Source of the DNA: Streptomyces aurantiacus JA 4570
Lineage (GTDB): Bacteria > Actinomycetota > Actinomycetes > Streptomycetales > Streptomycetaceae
Direction: 5' to 3'
Assembly (NCBI RefSeq): GCF_000414115.1
Contig: NZ_AOPZ01000412.1
Span: 1-64,000 of the forward strand
Length of the DNA stretch: 64,000 bases
A program made the position numbers and the translations under genes. Below are positions 16,943-25,861 of this stretch, one piece after another (within the stretch, counting starts at the first letter, position 1; each line of letters starts with the position of its first letter). The notes beneath the pieces are model-generated. The model saw only the letters and a list, made by a program, of their open reading frames with translations, had not been told where the DNA came from and did not search any database.

Positions 16943-17854
16943 TCAGGCCGCGACGAGATAGGAGAAGACCGACTCGAGCGACTCGTCCGAGGGCGAGACG
17001 GTCATCAGCCGGATGTCGTGTTCGCGGGCGATGCGTGGCAACAGGGTGGTGAAGCGACCGAAGTCGACGGCCTGGATGCGCAACGCGCCCTCCTTGAGGT
17101 CGACTTCGATGCCCGCGGTCGACGGGTCGGCGATCAGCGCGGCCGCGAGTGCGCGGTCGTCGCTGGAGCGCACCAGGTAGCGGTGCGGCCGGTCCGTCAT
17201 CAGGCGGCGGATCTTGCGGAAGTCGCCGCTGGCCGCGTGGCGCCCGGCGACGATCACCTCGATGTGCGAGGCGAGCTGTTCGACCTCTTCGAGGATGTGC
17301 GACGAGAACAGGACGGTGCGTCCTTCGTCGCCCATCTTGCGCAGCAGCTCCATGAGTTGCATGCGCTGGCGCGGGTCCATGCCGTTGAAGGGCTCGTCGA
17401 GCAGCAGCACGGACGGCTCGTGGACGAGCGCGGAGGCCATCTTCACGCGCTGCTTCATGCCCTTGGAGTACGTCGAGATCTTGCGGTCCTGCGCGTACTC
17501 CATCTCGACCGTGGCGAGGGCCTTCTGGGCGGCCTTCTTGCCCAGGCCGTGCAACTCGGCGTTGGCGACGACGAATTCGCGGCCGGTGAGGAAGTCGTAC
17601 ATCCCCTCGCGCTCGGGGACGATGCCCAGGTGCTTGTAGATGGTCTCGTTGCGCCAGGTGGGCTTGTCGTCGAGCGTGACGGTGCCGGTCGAGGGGGCGA
17701 GGAAGCCGCCCATCATGCTGATGAGGGTGGACTTCCCGGCGCCGTTCGGGCCGAGCAGGCCGGTGACTCCGGGGCTGATCGTCATCGTGATGTCGTTGAC
17801 CGCCACCACGTTGCCGAACCAGCGGGATACGTGGTCGATGCTGAGGGACGTCAT
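16943..17854 (-). CDS. ABC transporter ATP-binding protein (pair 1)
   Basis: 303 aa. Walker A GPNGAGKST (about residue 37), signature YSKGMKQRVKMA (a degenerate LSGGQ usual in this exporter group), Walker B VLLLDEPFNGMD, H-loop FSSHILEEVEQL. A C-terminal extension of about 90 aa follows. It energises the ABC-2 permease just downstream. It also lies 2 bp downstream of the other permease in the operon, so mixed assemblies cannot be excluded. Confidence 0.93.
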   Translation of the reverse strand: MTSLSIDHVSRWFGNVVAVNDITMTISPGVTGLLGPNGAGKSTLISMMGGFLAPSTGTVTLDDKPTWRNETIYKHLGIVPEREGMYDFLTGREFVVANAELHGLGKKAAQKALATVEMEYAQDRKISTYSKGMKQRVKMASALVHEPSVLLLDEPFNGMDPRQRMQLMELLRKMGDEGRTVLFSSHILEEVEQLASHIEVIVAGRHAASGDFRKIRRLMTDRPHRYLVRSSDDRALAAALIADPSTAGIEVDLKEGALRIQAVDFGRFTTLLPRIAREHDIRLMTVSPSDESLESVFSYLVAA

Positions 17855-17856
17855 TT

Positions 17857-18738
17857 TCAGAGCCCGGCCTTTCGGTAGCGGCGCAGCAGGGCGGCGTAGC
17901 TGCCCGCGATGAGGGCGAGGACGACGAGGACGTAGACGGCGCCCGCGCCGGCCGAGGGGCCTTCCTTGCCGGGGAAGGCCGAGGTGGCGCCCAGGAAGGC
18001 GGTCTGTATGCCGTCGATGAGCGTGATCGGCGAGAACAGGCCGAGCCAGCTGATGGCTTCGGAGCTGCCCTGTTCGTGCGCGATGGCCTGGACGGTGGAC
18101 ACCGCTCCGTAGGAGATGGTCAGGACGGCGATGACGGCGGCGATGCCGAAGCCGCGGCGCGGGGTGACCGCCGAGATGACCAGCGCGATCCCGGAGAAGA
18201 GGACGGAAAGCAGTGCTACGGAGACCAGTCCTTGGGCGAAGCCCTTCGTCTGGTCCGCGAAGTCAAGTTTGGCGAGCAGTGCTCCTACGTAGAGCACGAC
18301 CAGCGGGACGGCCGTCAGGATGAACAGCGCGCTGGAGAGTGCCGCGAACTTCGCGCGTACGTAGTCGACGCGTTCGATGGGGCGCGAGAAGTACAGCGGC
18401 ACGGTCTGGAACCGCAGGTCCCTGGAGACGGTCTGCGGGGCCTGGGCGGCCAGGTAGAGGCTGATGACGGCCTGGAGCACTATGGCGTAGCGCGTGTAGT
18501 CGATCGGCAGGTCGTTGGCCTTGGTGGCCACGGCGACCGCGACCATGATCAGCGCGGGGGCGCACATCACCCCGAAGAGGATCATCGGCAGGACCTTGGA
18601 CTTGGCCGAGCGGCCGAGGCCGTAGGCGCCGCGCAGGCTCTGCGAGAACAGCGACCGGGTGGCGTACGCGCGGCCCAGGCGCGGTCCTTCGTAGTGCCGG
18701 TAGCCGATGTTGTGGATCTGGGTGGAGTCAGCGGGCAT
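17857..18738 (-). CDS. ABC-2 type transporter permease (pair 2)
   Basis: 293 aa, six helices. The N-terminal cytosolic part HNIGYRHYEGPRLGRAYATRS is typical of this Streptomyces permease group, followed by VLPMILFGVMCAPALIMVAVA. The ATG at 18738 is chosen because it overlaps the upstream ATPase stop by 11 bp and all upstream codons are Pro/Arg-rich noise. Partner of the ATPase at 18728-19777. Exporter of unknown substrate. Confidence 0.88.
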   Translation of the reverse strand: MPADSTQIHNIGYRHYEGPRLGRAYATRSLFSQSLRGAYGLGRSAKSKVLPMILFGVMCAPALIMVAVAVATKANDLPIDYTRYAIVLQAVISLYLAAQAPQTVSRDLRFQTVPLYFSRPIERVDYVRAKFAALSSALFILTAVPLVVLYVGALLAKLDFADQTKGFAQGLVSVALLSVLFSGIALVISAVTPRRGFGIAAVIAVLTISYGAVSTVQAIAHEQGSSEAISWLGLFSPITLIDGIQTAFLGATSAFPGKEGPSAGAGAVYVLVVLALIAGSYAALLRRYRKAGL

Positions 18739-19777
18739 CGCGGGCGCCTCCTGTCTGCTCGGCGGCGGCCGCGGTGGCCGCCCAGGCGGCGGCGCGCTCG
18801 GAGGGCGCCTCGTGGCCCGGGGCCGGCTCACCCTGTTGTTCGTCGTTGCTGCGGAAGACCTCCGCGATGTGGTGCCTGCGCTGTTCCATGCGGACCAGGC
18901 CGAGGCCGAGATCGGCGACCACGTCGCGTACGAGGTCGTACGTCTCCTCGCCCTCTGCTTCGAGCAGCACGGTGTGCCCGGCGCCGGGCAGGCCGCCGCC
19001 GTCGTCCTGGGTGGCCACGCCGCGGCCCTGCAGCGCCTTGCGCAACGCGCCGGTGCCGTCGGGGTGTTCGTCGCTGTCGGTGACCTCGACGGCGAGGGTC
19101 GTCGTGGTCTGGGTGAAGTCCGTGGTGGAGCTGGAGCGCAGGAGCTTGCCGCCGTCGATGACGACGACGTGGTCGCAGGTGCGTTCCAGTTCGCCCAGGA
19201 GGTGCGAGGTGACCAGGACGGAGATGCCGAAGTCGGTGTGCACGCGCCGGATCAGGCCCAGCATCTCGTCGCGGCCGACCGGGTCGAGGCCGTTGGTCGG
19301 CTCGTCGAGGAAGACCAGCTGCGGGTCGTGCACCAGCGCCTGGGCGAGCTTCACGCGCTGCTTCATGCCGGTCGAATAGCCGCCGATGGGGCGATAGCGC
19401 TCTTCGTAGAGCCCGACATGGCGCAGGGTGTCCGCGGTGCGTTCGCGCGCGGCGGCAGGCGGCAGGCCCGACATGCGCGCCATGTGGACGACGAACTCGG
19501 TGGCCGAGACGTCCGGCGGCAGGCAGTCGTGCTCCGGCATGTAGCCGACGCGCTCGCGGATCTCGCCGCCGCTGGTGGCGACATCGAGGCCGAGCACGGC
19601 GGCGCGGCCCTCCGTGGCGGGGGACAGACCCAGCAGGATCTTGATCAGTGTGGACTTGCCGGCTCCGTTGGCTCCGACGAGTCCGGTCACACCGGGCCCG
19701 ATATCCATGGAGAGCCGGTCAAGCGCGGTCACCCTCGGGTACCGCTTGCTCAGGCTTTCGGTCGCGATCACAGTCAC
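18728..19777 (-). CDS. ABC transporter ATP-binding protein (pair 2)
   Basis: About 349 aa. Starts at GTG 19777 (VTVIATESLSKRYPRV); GTG 19771 is an alternative. Walker A GANGAGKST, signature YSTGMKQRVKLAQAL, Walker B LVFLDEPTNGLD, H-loop VTSHLLGELERT. A long C-terminal region of unknown role ends in QTGGARDAR. First gene of the four-gene exporter operon, so its promoter lies in 19778-19900. It resembles bacitracin/multidrug-type exporters but the substrate cannot be read from sequence. Confidence 0.92.
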   Translation of the reverse strand: MTVIATESLSKRYPRVTALDRLSMDIGPGVTGLVGANGAGKSTLIKILLGLSPATEGRAAVLGLDVATSGGEIRERVGYMPEHDCLPPDVSATEFVVHMARMSGLPPAAARERTADTLRHVGLYEERYRPIGGYSTGMKQRVKLAQALVHDPQLVFLDEPTNGLDPVGRDEMLGLIRRVHTDFGISVLVTSHLLGELERTCDHVVVIDGGKLLRSSSTTDFTQTTTTLAVEVTDSDEHPDGTGALRKALQGRGVATQDDGGGLPGAGHTVLLEAEGEETYDLVRDVVADLGLGLVRMEQRRHHIAEVFRSNDEQQGEPAPGHEAPSERAAAWAATAAAAEQTGGARDAR

Positions 19778-20075
19778 GGTTCGAACGTAGTGGCGCGGAC
19801 CACACCGGGGCGTCAGCCCTGAGGCTCGATCGCCGTCACTCTCGAGTATTACGGGCCCGTAGGGGTCGTCCGGAAGTCGACCCCTGAGGGTTCCCCCGGC
19901 TGCCCCCTCGGGGAACTTCCGGACCTGTCCCGGACGGTCGTGCAGAACTATTGACGCAGCCGCCATGCATTGTCACATTCATCAGTGTCAAGTTACGAGC
20001 GCGTACGGCGATGGTGCGGTGACTCCCGCTGCGGGCGGGGGCTGCCGGGCCGGCGGACACGGGACGGACGGTGGC
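19778..20075. other. Divergent promoter region, ABC operon / M24 operon
   Basis: 298 bp. It contains TTGACG (19951-19956) on the + strand and an AT-richer stretch around 19960-20000 (CATTGTCACATTCATC). I cannot assign a confident -10 box. A G/C-rich imperfect hairpin lies around 19890-19925. Nothing else is seen. Confidence 0.4.
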
Positions 20076-20927
20076 ATGACCTCAGCAGTGAAGGGTGAAC
20101 TCTCCGCGGAGCTGCGGGGGTTCCAGCAGGTGCAGGCCCTCGCGTACGAATGCGCGGAAGCGGTCGCCGCCCAGCTCAGGCCGGGGGTGACGGAGCGCGG
20201 GGCGGCGCGGATGCAGCGGGAGTGGCTGCGGGCGCGGGGGGTGCGGGACTGGTTCCATCTGCCCTTCGCCTGGTTCGGGGACCGCACGGCGTTCGTGAAC
20301 TTCCGGATACCGCTGCAGTTCTTCCCCACCAACCGCCGCCTCGAGCCGGGGATGCCCTTCATCCTCGACATGGCCCCGGTCTTCAAGGGATATACGGCCG
20401 ACATCGGATATTCGGGCTGTCTCGGCCTCAACCCCGTGCACGACAAGCTGCTCGCCGACCTGGAGGCGCACCGCGAGCTGATCCTGCGCGAGGTGCGCGA
20501 GCGCCGCCCGCTCCGCGAGATCTACGAGAGCGTGGACCGCCTCATGGTCCGCCAGGGGTATGCCAACCGCCACCGCGCGTATCCCTTCGGCGTGATCGCG
20601 CACAAGGTCGGCCGGGTCAGGGAGCGCCGCCTGTCCCCGCACGTCTTCGGGTTCGGCACGCAGTCCCTGAAGGGCCTCGCGAGCGACGCGCTGCACGGCC
20701 ACCGGGACGGCTGGTCCCCCCTGTGGTCGCCGTACAAGTTCTCCGACCACCCGCCGCAGCCGGGCCTGTGGGCGGTCGAGCCGCATCTGGGCTTCCGCGG
20801 CACGGGCGCGAAGTTCGAGGAGATCCTGGTCGTCACCGACTCCAGGGACCCGGACGAGAGCGCCTTCTGGCTGGACGACGATCTGCCGCATGTGCGGCGC
20901 TGGGCCGAGGAAAGGGCTGCCGCATGA
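20076..20927 (+). CDS. M24-family metallopeptidase-like protein
   Basis: 283 aa with a pita-bread fold but a divergent active site. GMPFILDMAPVFKGYTADIGYSGCLG gives the two Asp ligands, LHGHRDGW a possible His, and LWAVEPHLGF and GTGAKFEEILVV the two Glu. Shorter than true aminopeptidases, with no N-terminal domain. First gene of a four-gene operon with 4-bp overlaps, ahead of an epoxide-hydrolase-like/SDR fusion. The ATG at 20076 starts MTSAVKGELSAEL; upstream codons are unlike protein. Whether it is a peptidase or a creatinase-like hydrolase is open. Confidence 0.85.
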   Translation: MTSAVKGELSAELRGFQQVQALAYECAEAVAAQLRPGVTERGAARMQREWLRARGVRDWFHLPFAWFGDRTAFVNFRIPLQFFPTNRRLEPGMPFILDMAPVFKGYTADIGYSGCLGLNPVHDKLLADLEAHRELILREVRERRPLREIYESVDRLMVRQGYANRHRAYPFGVIAHKVGRVRERRLSPHVFGFGTQSLKGLASDALHGHRDGWSPLWSPYKFSDHPPQPGLWAVEPHLGFRGTGAKFEEILVVTDSRDPDESAFWLDDDLPHVRRWAEERAAA

Positions 20928-22705
20928 CCACCGTGGATCTCTTGGGCGCGCGTGAGCGCTGGGTGCGCACGGGCGACGTGGAGCTGTGCGTCGCCGAGCT
21001 GGGTGACGCCGGGCGGCCCACGGTGCTGCTCGTGCACGGCTATCCGGACTCCAAGGAGGTGTGGTCCGAGGTCGCCGCGCGCCTGGCGGAGCGCTTCCAC
21101 GTGGTGGTGTACGACGTGCGCGGGCACGGCAGGTCGACGGCGCCCAAACCGCTGCGCGGCGGCTTCACGCTGGAGAAGCTCACCGACGACTTCCTCGCGG
21201 TCGCGGACGCGGTCAGCCCGGACAAGCCGGTGCACCTGGTGGGGCACGACTGGGGCTCGGTGCAGGCATGGGAGTTCGTGACGGTCCGGCGCACCCAGGG
21301 CCGCATCGCGTCCTTCACCTCGATGTCAGGACCGTCCCTTGACCACTTCGGGCACTGGATCAAGAAGCGCATGACCAGGCCCACGCCCCGGCGCGCGGCC
21401 CAACTGGCGGGCCAGGGCGCCAAGTCCTGGTACGTGTACATGCTGCACACCCCCGTCCTGCCCGAGCTGGCCTGGCGCGGCCCGCTCGGCAAGCGCTGGC
21501 CGAAGATCCTCCAGCGCCTGGAGAAGGTCCCCGCCGACGGCTATCCCACGCTGTCGCTGCCCTCGGACGCCGCGCACGGCGCCTGGCTCTACCGCGACAA
21601 CGTCCGCGCCCGCCTGCGCAGGCCCCGCGAGGACGCGTACGCCCACGCCCCGGTGCAGCTGATAACGCCCACCGGCGACATCTTCCTCTCCGAGAGCCTC
21701 TACGACGACTTGGAGCTGTGGGCCCCGCAGTTGACCCGGCGCAAGCTTCCGGCCAAGCACTGGGTGCCGCGCACCCGCCCGGACCAACTGGCCGCGTGGA
21801 TCACAGAGTTCGTGACGACCCACGAGGACGGCGGTCCGACGGCCCTGGCGAGCGCGGCGGCCCCGGCCCCGGGGAAGTACGCCGAGCGGTTCTCGGGCCA
21901 GCTCGTCCTGGTCACGGGCGCGGGCAGCGGCATCGGGCGGGCCACGGCCTTCGCGTTCGCCGAGGCGGGCGCGCGGGTGATCGCCGTCGACCGGGACGCG
22001 GAGGGCGCGGCGCGCACGGCGGAGCTGTCCCGTCTCGTCGGCGCCCCGGCGGCCTGGGCCGAGACGGTCGACGTGAGCGACGAGCAGGCCATGGAGAAGC
22101 TCGCCGAGAAGGTCGCCACGGAGTACGGCGTGGTGGACGTCCTGGTGAACAACGCCGGCATCGGCCTCTCCGGCTCCTTCCTCGACACCAGCGCCGAGGA
22201 CTGGAAGAAGGTCCTCGACGTCAACCTGTGGGGCGTCATCCACGGCTGCCGCCTCTTCGGCAAGCAGATGGCCGAGCGCGGCCAGGGCGGGCACATCGTG
22301 AACACCGCGTCCGCGGCGGCCTATCAGCCCTCCAAGGCCCTCCCGGCGTACAGCACGTCGAAGGCCGCCGTCCTCATGCTCAGCGAGTGCCTGCGCGCGG
22401 AGCTGGCGGGCCAGGGCATCGGGGTCTCCGCGATCTGCCCGGGCTTCGTGAACACGAACATCACGGCGACGGCCCGCTTCGCCGGAGTCTCCGCCGACGA
22501 GGAGAAGCGCCGCCAGAAGAAGTCCGCCCGCCTGTACGGCCTGCGGAACTACCCGCCGGAGAAGGTCGCCGACGCCGTGCTGCGCGCCGTAGTCCGCAAT
22601 CAGGCCGTCGTGCCGGTCACCCCGGAGGCGCGCGGCGCCCACCTCATGTCCCGCTTCACGCCCAAGGCCCTGCGTGCGATAGCCCGATTGGAGCCGCCGC
22701 TGTGA
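20924..22705 (+). CDS. Alpha/beta hydrolase - short-chain dehydrogenase fusion
   Basis: 593 aa bifunctional protein. Residues about 1-290 are an epoxide-hydrolase-like alpha/beta hydrolase: oxyanion motif VLLVHGYPDSKEVW and GHDWGSVQAWEF, where Asp is the expected nucleophile. Residues about 320-593 are a classical SDR: LVTGAGSGIGRATAFAFAEAG, VLVNNAGIGLSGSF, catalytic NTASAAAYQPS and YSTSKAAV (YxxxK). ATG overlaps the M24 stop (ATGA). The fusion suggests hydrolysis of an epoxide or ester followed by oxidation of the resulting alcohol (inference). Substrate unknown. Confidence 0.92.
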   Translation: MTTVDLLGARERWVRTGDVELCVAELGDAGRPTVLLVHGYPDSKEVWSEVAARLAERFHVVVYDVRGHGRSTAPKPLRGGFTLEKLTDDFLAVADAVSPDKPVHLVGHDWGSVQAWEFVTVRRTQGRIASFTSMSGPSLDHFGHWIKKRMTRPTPRRAAQLAGQGAKSWYVYMLHTPVLPELAWRGPLGKRWPKILQRLEKVPADGYPTLSLPSDAAHGAWLYRDNVRARLRRPREDAYAHAPVQLITPTGDIFLSESLYDDLELWAPQLTRRKLPAKHWVPRTRPDQLAAWITEFVTTHEDGGPTALASAAAPAPGKYAERFSGQLVLVTGAGSGIGRATAFAFAEAGARVIAVDRDAEGAARTAELSRLVGAPAAWAETVDVSDEQAMEKLAEKVATEYGVVDVLVNNAGIGLSGSFLDTSAEDWKKVLDVNLWGVIHGCRLFGKQMAERGQGGHIVNTASAAAYQPSKALPAYSTSKAAVLMLSECLRAELAGQGIGVSAICPGFVNTNITATARFAGVSADEEKRRQKKSARLYGLRNYPPEKVADAVLRAVVRNQAVVPVTPEARGAHLMSRFTPKALRAIARLEPPL

Positions 22706-23631
22706 GCACGGAGAACGACACCGCACCCCCCGAGGAGCACTACGCGATCGTGCCGCGCCGGGTCTCGTTCGACTGGGACAGGACACCGCTGCACTGGATA
22801 CCGGACGAGCCCACCGCCACACACGTCATCAACGTCCTGCACCTGCTGCTCCCGGCGGGGGAGCGGTGGTTCGTGAAGGTCTTCAAGGAGGGCCTGCCGC
22901 TGATCACCGACCCGGTGCTCCTGAAGGACGTCAAGGGCTTCATGGGGCAGGAGGCCACGCACAGCGTGCAGCACGCGCACGTGCTCGACCACCTGGCGGC
23001 GCAGCGCCTGGACACGGCCGACTTCACGAAGTACGTCGACCTCCTCTTCGAGAAGCTCCTGGGCGAGGAGCCGCCGCTGGGAGCGCCGATCCCGACGCAG
23101 GAGTGGCTGCGCTTCCGGCTCGCGATCGTCGCCGCCATCGAGCAGTTCACGGCGGTGCTCGGCGACTGGGTGCTGGACGCCGACGGGCTCGACCGGGCCG
23201 GGGCGGACGAGGTCATGCTCGACCTGCTGCGCTGGCACGGCGCGGAGGAGGTGGAGCACCGCTCGGTCGCCTTCGACATGTACCAGCACTGCGGCGGCTC
23301 GGGAGCGTCGCGGTACGCCCGCCGGATCACGGCCATGGGGATCACGGCGCCCGTGATGCTCTATCTGTGGATCTGGGGCAGCGCGTATCTCATCCGGCGC
23401 GATCCGCAGCTCGCGGGCCGGTTGCGGCTCTCCCTCGGCGAGTTCAACCGGGCGATCGGGAAGGGCCTGCTGCCCGGCTGGCGGGAGCTCGGCGCGGCCG
23501 TACCCCGCTATCTGCGGCGGTCGTACCATCCGTCGCAGGAAGGCTCGCTGCGCAAGGCCGTCGCGTATCTGGCGGAGTCGCCCGCGGCGCGGGCCGCCGC
23601 GGCGGTGGCGGCACGCGCGGCCATCGCCTAG
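22702..23631 (+). CDS. Predicted metal-dependent hydrolase (Metal_hydrol, PF10118-like)
   Basis: 309 aa, mostly helical. Conserved His/Glu sites fit a di-metal, ferritin-like four-helix protein of this poorly known family: GQEATHSVQHAHVLDHL and WHGAEEVEHRSVAFDMYQH. A short hydrophobic segment (APVMLYLWIWGSAYLI) lies near residue 215. GTG overlaps the preceding stop by 4 bp, so it is translationally coupled to the hydrolase-SDR gene. A role as an oxygenase or hydrolase in the same catabolic or detoxification pathway is inferred only from the operon. Confidence 0.87.
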   Translation: MSTENDTAPPEEHYAIVPRRVSFDWDRTPLHWIPDEPTATHVINVLHLLLPAGERWFVKVFKEGLPLITDPVLLKDVKGFMGQEATHSVQHAHVLDHLAAQRLDTADFTKYVDLLFEKLLGEEPPLGAPIPTQEWLRFRLAIVAAIEQFTAVLGDWVLDADGLDRAGADEVMLDLLRWHGAEEVEHRSVAFDMYQHCGGSGASRYARRITAMGITAPVMLYLWIWGSAYLIRRDPQLAGRLRLSLGEFNRAIGKGLLPGWRELGAAVPRYLRRSYHPSQEGSLRKAVAYLAESPAARAAAAVAARAAIA

Positions 23632-23660
23632 TAGGCAGCGTCGGCGTCAGGAGGGGGAGC

Positions 23661-24647
23661 GTGGAGGACAGGTCGGCCACGGAGCCGCACAGCACAGAGC
23701 GGCGCGCGGAGTACCGCATAGAGGACCTCGCCCACCACAGCGGGGCCACGGTGCGGACGATCCGGGCCTATCAGGACCGCGGCCTGCTCCCCCGGCCGGA
23801 GCGCCGCGGCCGGTCCAATGTGTACGGGGACGCCCATCTGGCCCGGCTGCACCAGATCGCCGACCTGCTCGACCGGGGGTACACCCTGGCGTCCATCAAG
23901 GAGCTCCTGGAGGCGTGGGACGCGGGGCGCGGCCTGGGCGGTGTGCTCGGCCTGGTCGCGGAGGTCGACGGCCCCTGGACGGACGAGAAGGCCGACCGGA
24001 TCACGCGGGCCGAGCTGGACGCGGCGTTCGGCGGCACCCCGGACGACGTGGCGGTGGCGGACGCGATCGCGCTCGGAGTGCTCGAACCGCTGCCGGGCCG
24101 CGACGACGAATTCCTGGTGCCGAGCCCGCAAGAGCTGGCGGTGGCCGCAGAGTTGCACGCGGCGGGCGTGCCGCTGTCGGCCATCTCCGGGCATCTGCGG
24201 GAGTTGAGGGGACAGGTCGAGCACATCGCGGCGCGTTTCCTGGAGTTCACCAATGAGCATGTCTTCGCGCGCTATCTCGGCCATCACCCGCCGAGCGAGG
24301 CGGACGCGGCGGAGGCGGCCGCGCTCGTCCGGCGCCTGCGGCCGCTGGCCCAGAAGTCGGTCGACGCCGAACTGGCCCGCGCGATGCGGATGTTCGCCAC
24401 CCGGCATCTGCGCCGCCACCTCGACGCGGAGGAACCTCTCCAGCACGGAACCCAGGGCGCCGAGCCGCAGCACGTGGCGCTGCCCGCCGACACAATGCGG
24501 GCAGTTCAGGAGCTGGTTGGGCGGGAGAACGCCGCCGCGTTCATCGCCGCGGCCGCCGAACGGGAGGTACAGAGCAGGACATTGGACGCATTGGCCTCAA
24601 GTCACCTTGAAGACAAACAAATTGCCCAAATACCGCCGACGGACTGA
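23661..24647 (+). CDS. MerR-family transcriptional regulator
   Basis: 328 aa. N-terminal MerR winged helix (YRIEDLAHHSGATVRTIRAYQDRGLLPRPERRGRSNVYGDAHLARLHQIADLLDRGYTLASIKELL, residues about 15-85). A long C-terminal region of about 240 aa without a recognisable ligand domain contains HEH-type and helical stretches (LEFTNEHVFARYLGHH). The GTG start has GGAGGGGGAGC directly before it. It sits at the end of the M24/hydrolase-SDR/metal-hydrolase operon and probably regulates it. Effector unknown. The C-terminal domain is longer than in metal-sensing MerR proteins. Confidence 0.88.
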   Translation: MEDRSATEPHSTERRAEYRIEDLAHHSGATVRTIRAYQDRGLLPRPERRGRSNVYGDAHLARLHQIADLLDRGYTLASIKELLEAWDAGRGLGGVLGLVAEVDGPWTDEKADRITRAELDAAFGGTPDDVAVADAIALGVLEPLPGRDDEFLVPSPQELAVAAELHAAGVPLSAISGHLRELRGQVEHIAARFLEFTNEHVFARYLGHHPPSEADAAEAAALVRRLRPLAQKSVDAELARAMRMFATRHLRRHLDAEEPLQHGTQGAEPQHVALPADTMRAVQELVGRENAAAFIAAAAEREVQSRTLDALASSHLEDKQIAQIPPTD

Positions 24648-24650
24648 GAG

Positions 24651-24704
24651 TTGTCCACAGAATTGTCAACGAGCCTGTGGATAACCGGACTTGGCTGTGG
24701 ATCA
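24651..24704. other. Triplet of DnaA-box-like sites
   Basis: TTGTCCACA (24651-24659, +), TGTGGATAA (24676-24684, - orientation) and TGTGGATCA (24696-24704, - orientation, one mismatch) within 54 bp, in the spacer between the MerR gene and kptA. The first two match the Streptomyces DnaA consensus exactly and face each other. Confidence 0.65.
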
Positions 24705-24826
24705 AACCTGTGGGCCGGATTTCCTCGATGAAAAGTCGGCACCCGGGCGGTGGCAGAAAAACAAGTGCGCGGAGAACGGCGGACCGCGACGCTGAGGAGA
24801 TGCAAGAAGCACACCCGCCGGGCGGA

Positions 24827-25375
24827 ATGGACGACCGGCGCACCGTGAAGGTGTCGAAATACCTGTCGAAGCACCTGCGCCATCAGCCCGAGCGGATCGG
24901 GATCACGCTCGACGACGGCGGATGGGTGGACATCGGCACGCTCATCGCGGCCGCCGCGGCGCACGGTTTCCGCTTCACCCGCGCCGAGCTCGACCACGTG
25001 GTGGCCGTGAACGACAAGCGGCGCTTCGCGGTCGAGGGCGACCGGATCCGCGCGAGCCAGGGCCACTCCGTCGAGGTGGACCTCCACCTGCCGGCGGCGA
25101 CCCCGCCCGCGTACCTCTACCACGGCACGGTCGCCCGCCACCTGCCCGCGATCCGCGCCGAGGGGCTGCGCCCCATGAACCGGCACGCCGTGCACCTCTC
25201 GCCCGACCGGGACACGGCGACGCGGGTGGGGGCCCGGCGCGGGCGGCCGGTCGTGCTGTCCGTCGACGCGGGCGCGATGCACCGCGACGGCCACCTGTTC
25301 CAGGTCAGCGCCAACGGCGTCTGGCTCAGCGCCGCCGTACCACCTGGCTATCTGCGCTTTCCCGAATCCCGCTGA
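24827..25375 (+). CDS. kptA: RNA 2'-phosphotransferase, KptA/Tpt1 family
   Basis: 182 aa, the full family length. Motifs: VSKYLSKHLRHQPERIG (catalytic Arg/His), YLYHGTVARHLPAI, RHAVHLSPDRDTATRVGARR and PVVLSVDAGAMHRDGHLFQVS. The enzyme uses NAD+ to remove an RNA 2'-phosphate and can ADP-ribosylate phosphorylated ends. Bacteria lack the fungal tRNA-splicing pathway, so the physiological substrate is unclear. ATG 24827 (MDDRRTVKVSKY) matches the family start; ATG 24800 is an in-frame alternative with GAGGAG immediately before it. The DnaA-box triplet lies about 120 bp upstream. Confidence 0.93.
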   Translation: MDDRRTVKVSKYLSKHLRHQPERIGITLDDGGWVDIGTLIAAAAAHGFRFTRAELDHVVAVNDKRRFAVEGDRIRASQGHSVEVDLHLPAATPPAYLYHGTVARHLPAIRAEGLRPMNRHAVHLSPDRDTATRVGARRGRPVVLSVDAGAMHRDGHLFQVSANGVWLSAAVPPGYLRFPESR

Positions 25376-25403
25376 ACCTCGCGGCCAGGCATGATCGGGA
25401 GCC

Positions 25404-25850
25404 ATGGAGCATCTGCACAGCACCGAGGCCGCCGTCGGCGCGCTGCGCGCGATCGCGGGCGAGTACGAGCGGGAGATCACCGTCGCCCATGACATAGGCG
25501 CCGACCGGACCTCCCGCCGGAGTGCCGCGGGCGTGGGCGTGACGACCGACGCGGACGGCTCGCTGCCGCACGAGGCGTTCGTGGAGCTCGGCGGCTCACC
25601 GCGGATCTCCGTCCGCCTCTATCCGGACGACGACGCGTTGATCGCCGTCGAAGGCGTCGAGTGCCACGACGTGCCGCGCGACTCGGTGCCCGCGTTCGTG
25701 CGGTCGGTCCTCGGCGGCCTCGCGTACGTCAAGGGGCGCCGCTTCCCGCCGGGCTACTGGCTGATCGTGCCGCTGCCCGGGGACGAGACGTACAAGGAGC
25801 TGATCCCCATGATCTCGCTCACGCCGTGGCTGAACGCCAGGGTGCGCTGA
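25404..25850 (+). CDS. Hypothetical protein (148 aa)
   Basis: No domain I can name. The sequence is soluble, with a helical front (MEHLHSTEAAVGALRAIAGEYEREITVAHD) and beta-rich middle (HEAFVELGGSPRISVRLYPDDDALIAVEGVECHDVP), then PPGYWLIVPLPGDETYKELIP. Codon bias and composition are like those of flanking genes, so it is real. It lies 28 bp after kptA in the same direction and could be cotranscribed, but nothing in the sequence links its function to KptA. Confidence 0.72.
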   Translation: MEHLHSTEAAVGALRAIAGEYEREITVAHDIGADRTSRRSAAGVGVTTDADGSLPHEAFVELGGSPRISVRLYPDDDALIAVEGVECHDVPRDSVPAFVRSVLGGLAYVKGRRFPPGYWLIVPLPGDETYKELIPMISLTPWLNARVR

Positions 25851-25861
25851 GCCCGGGGCGG

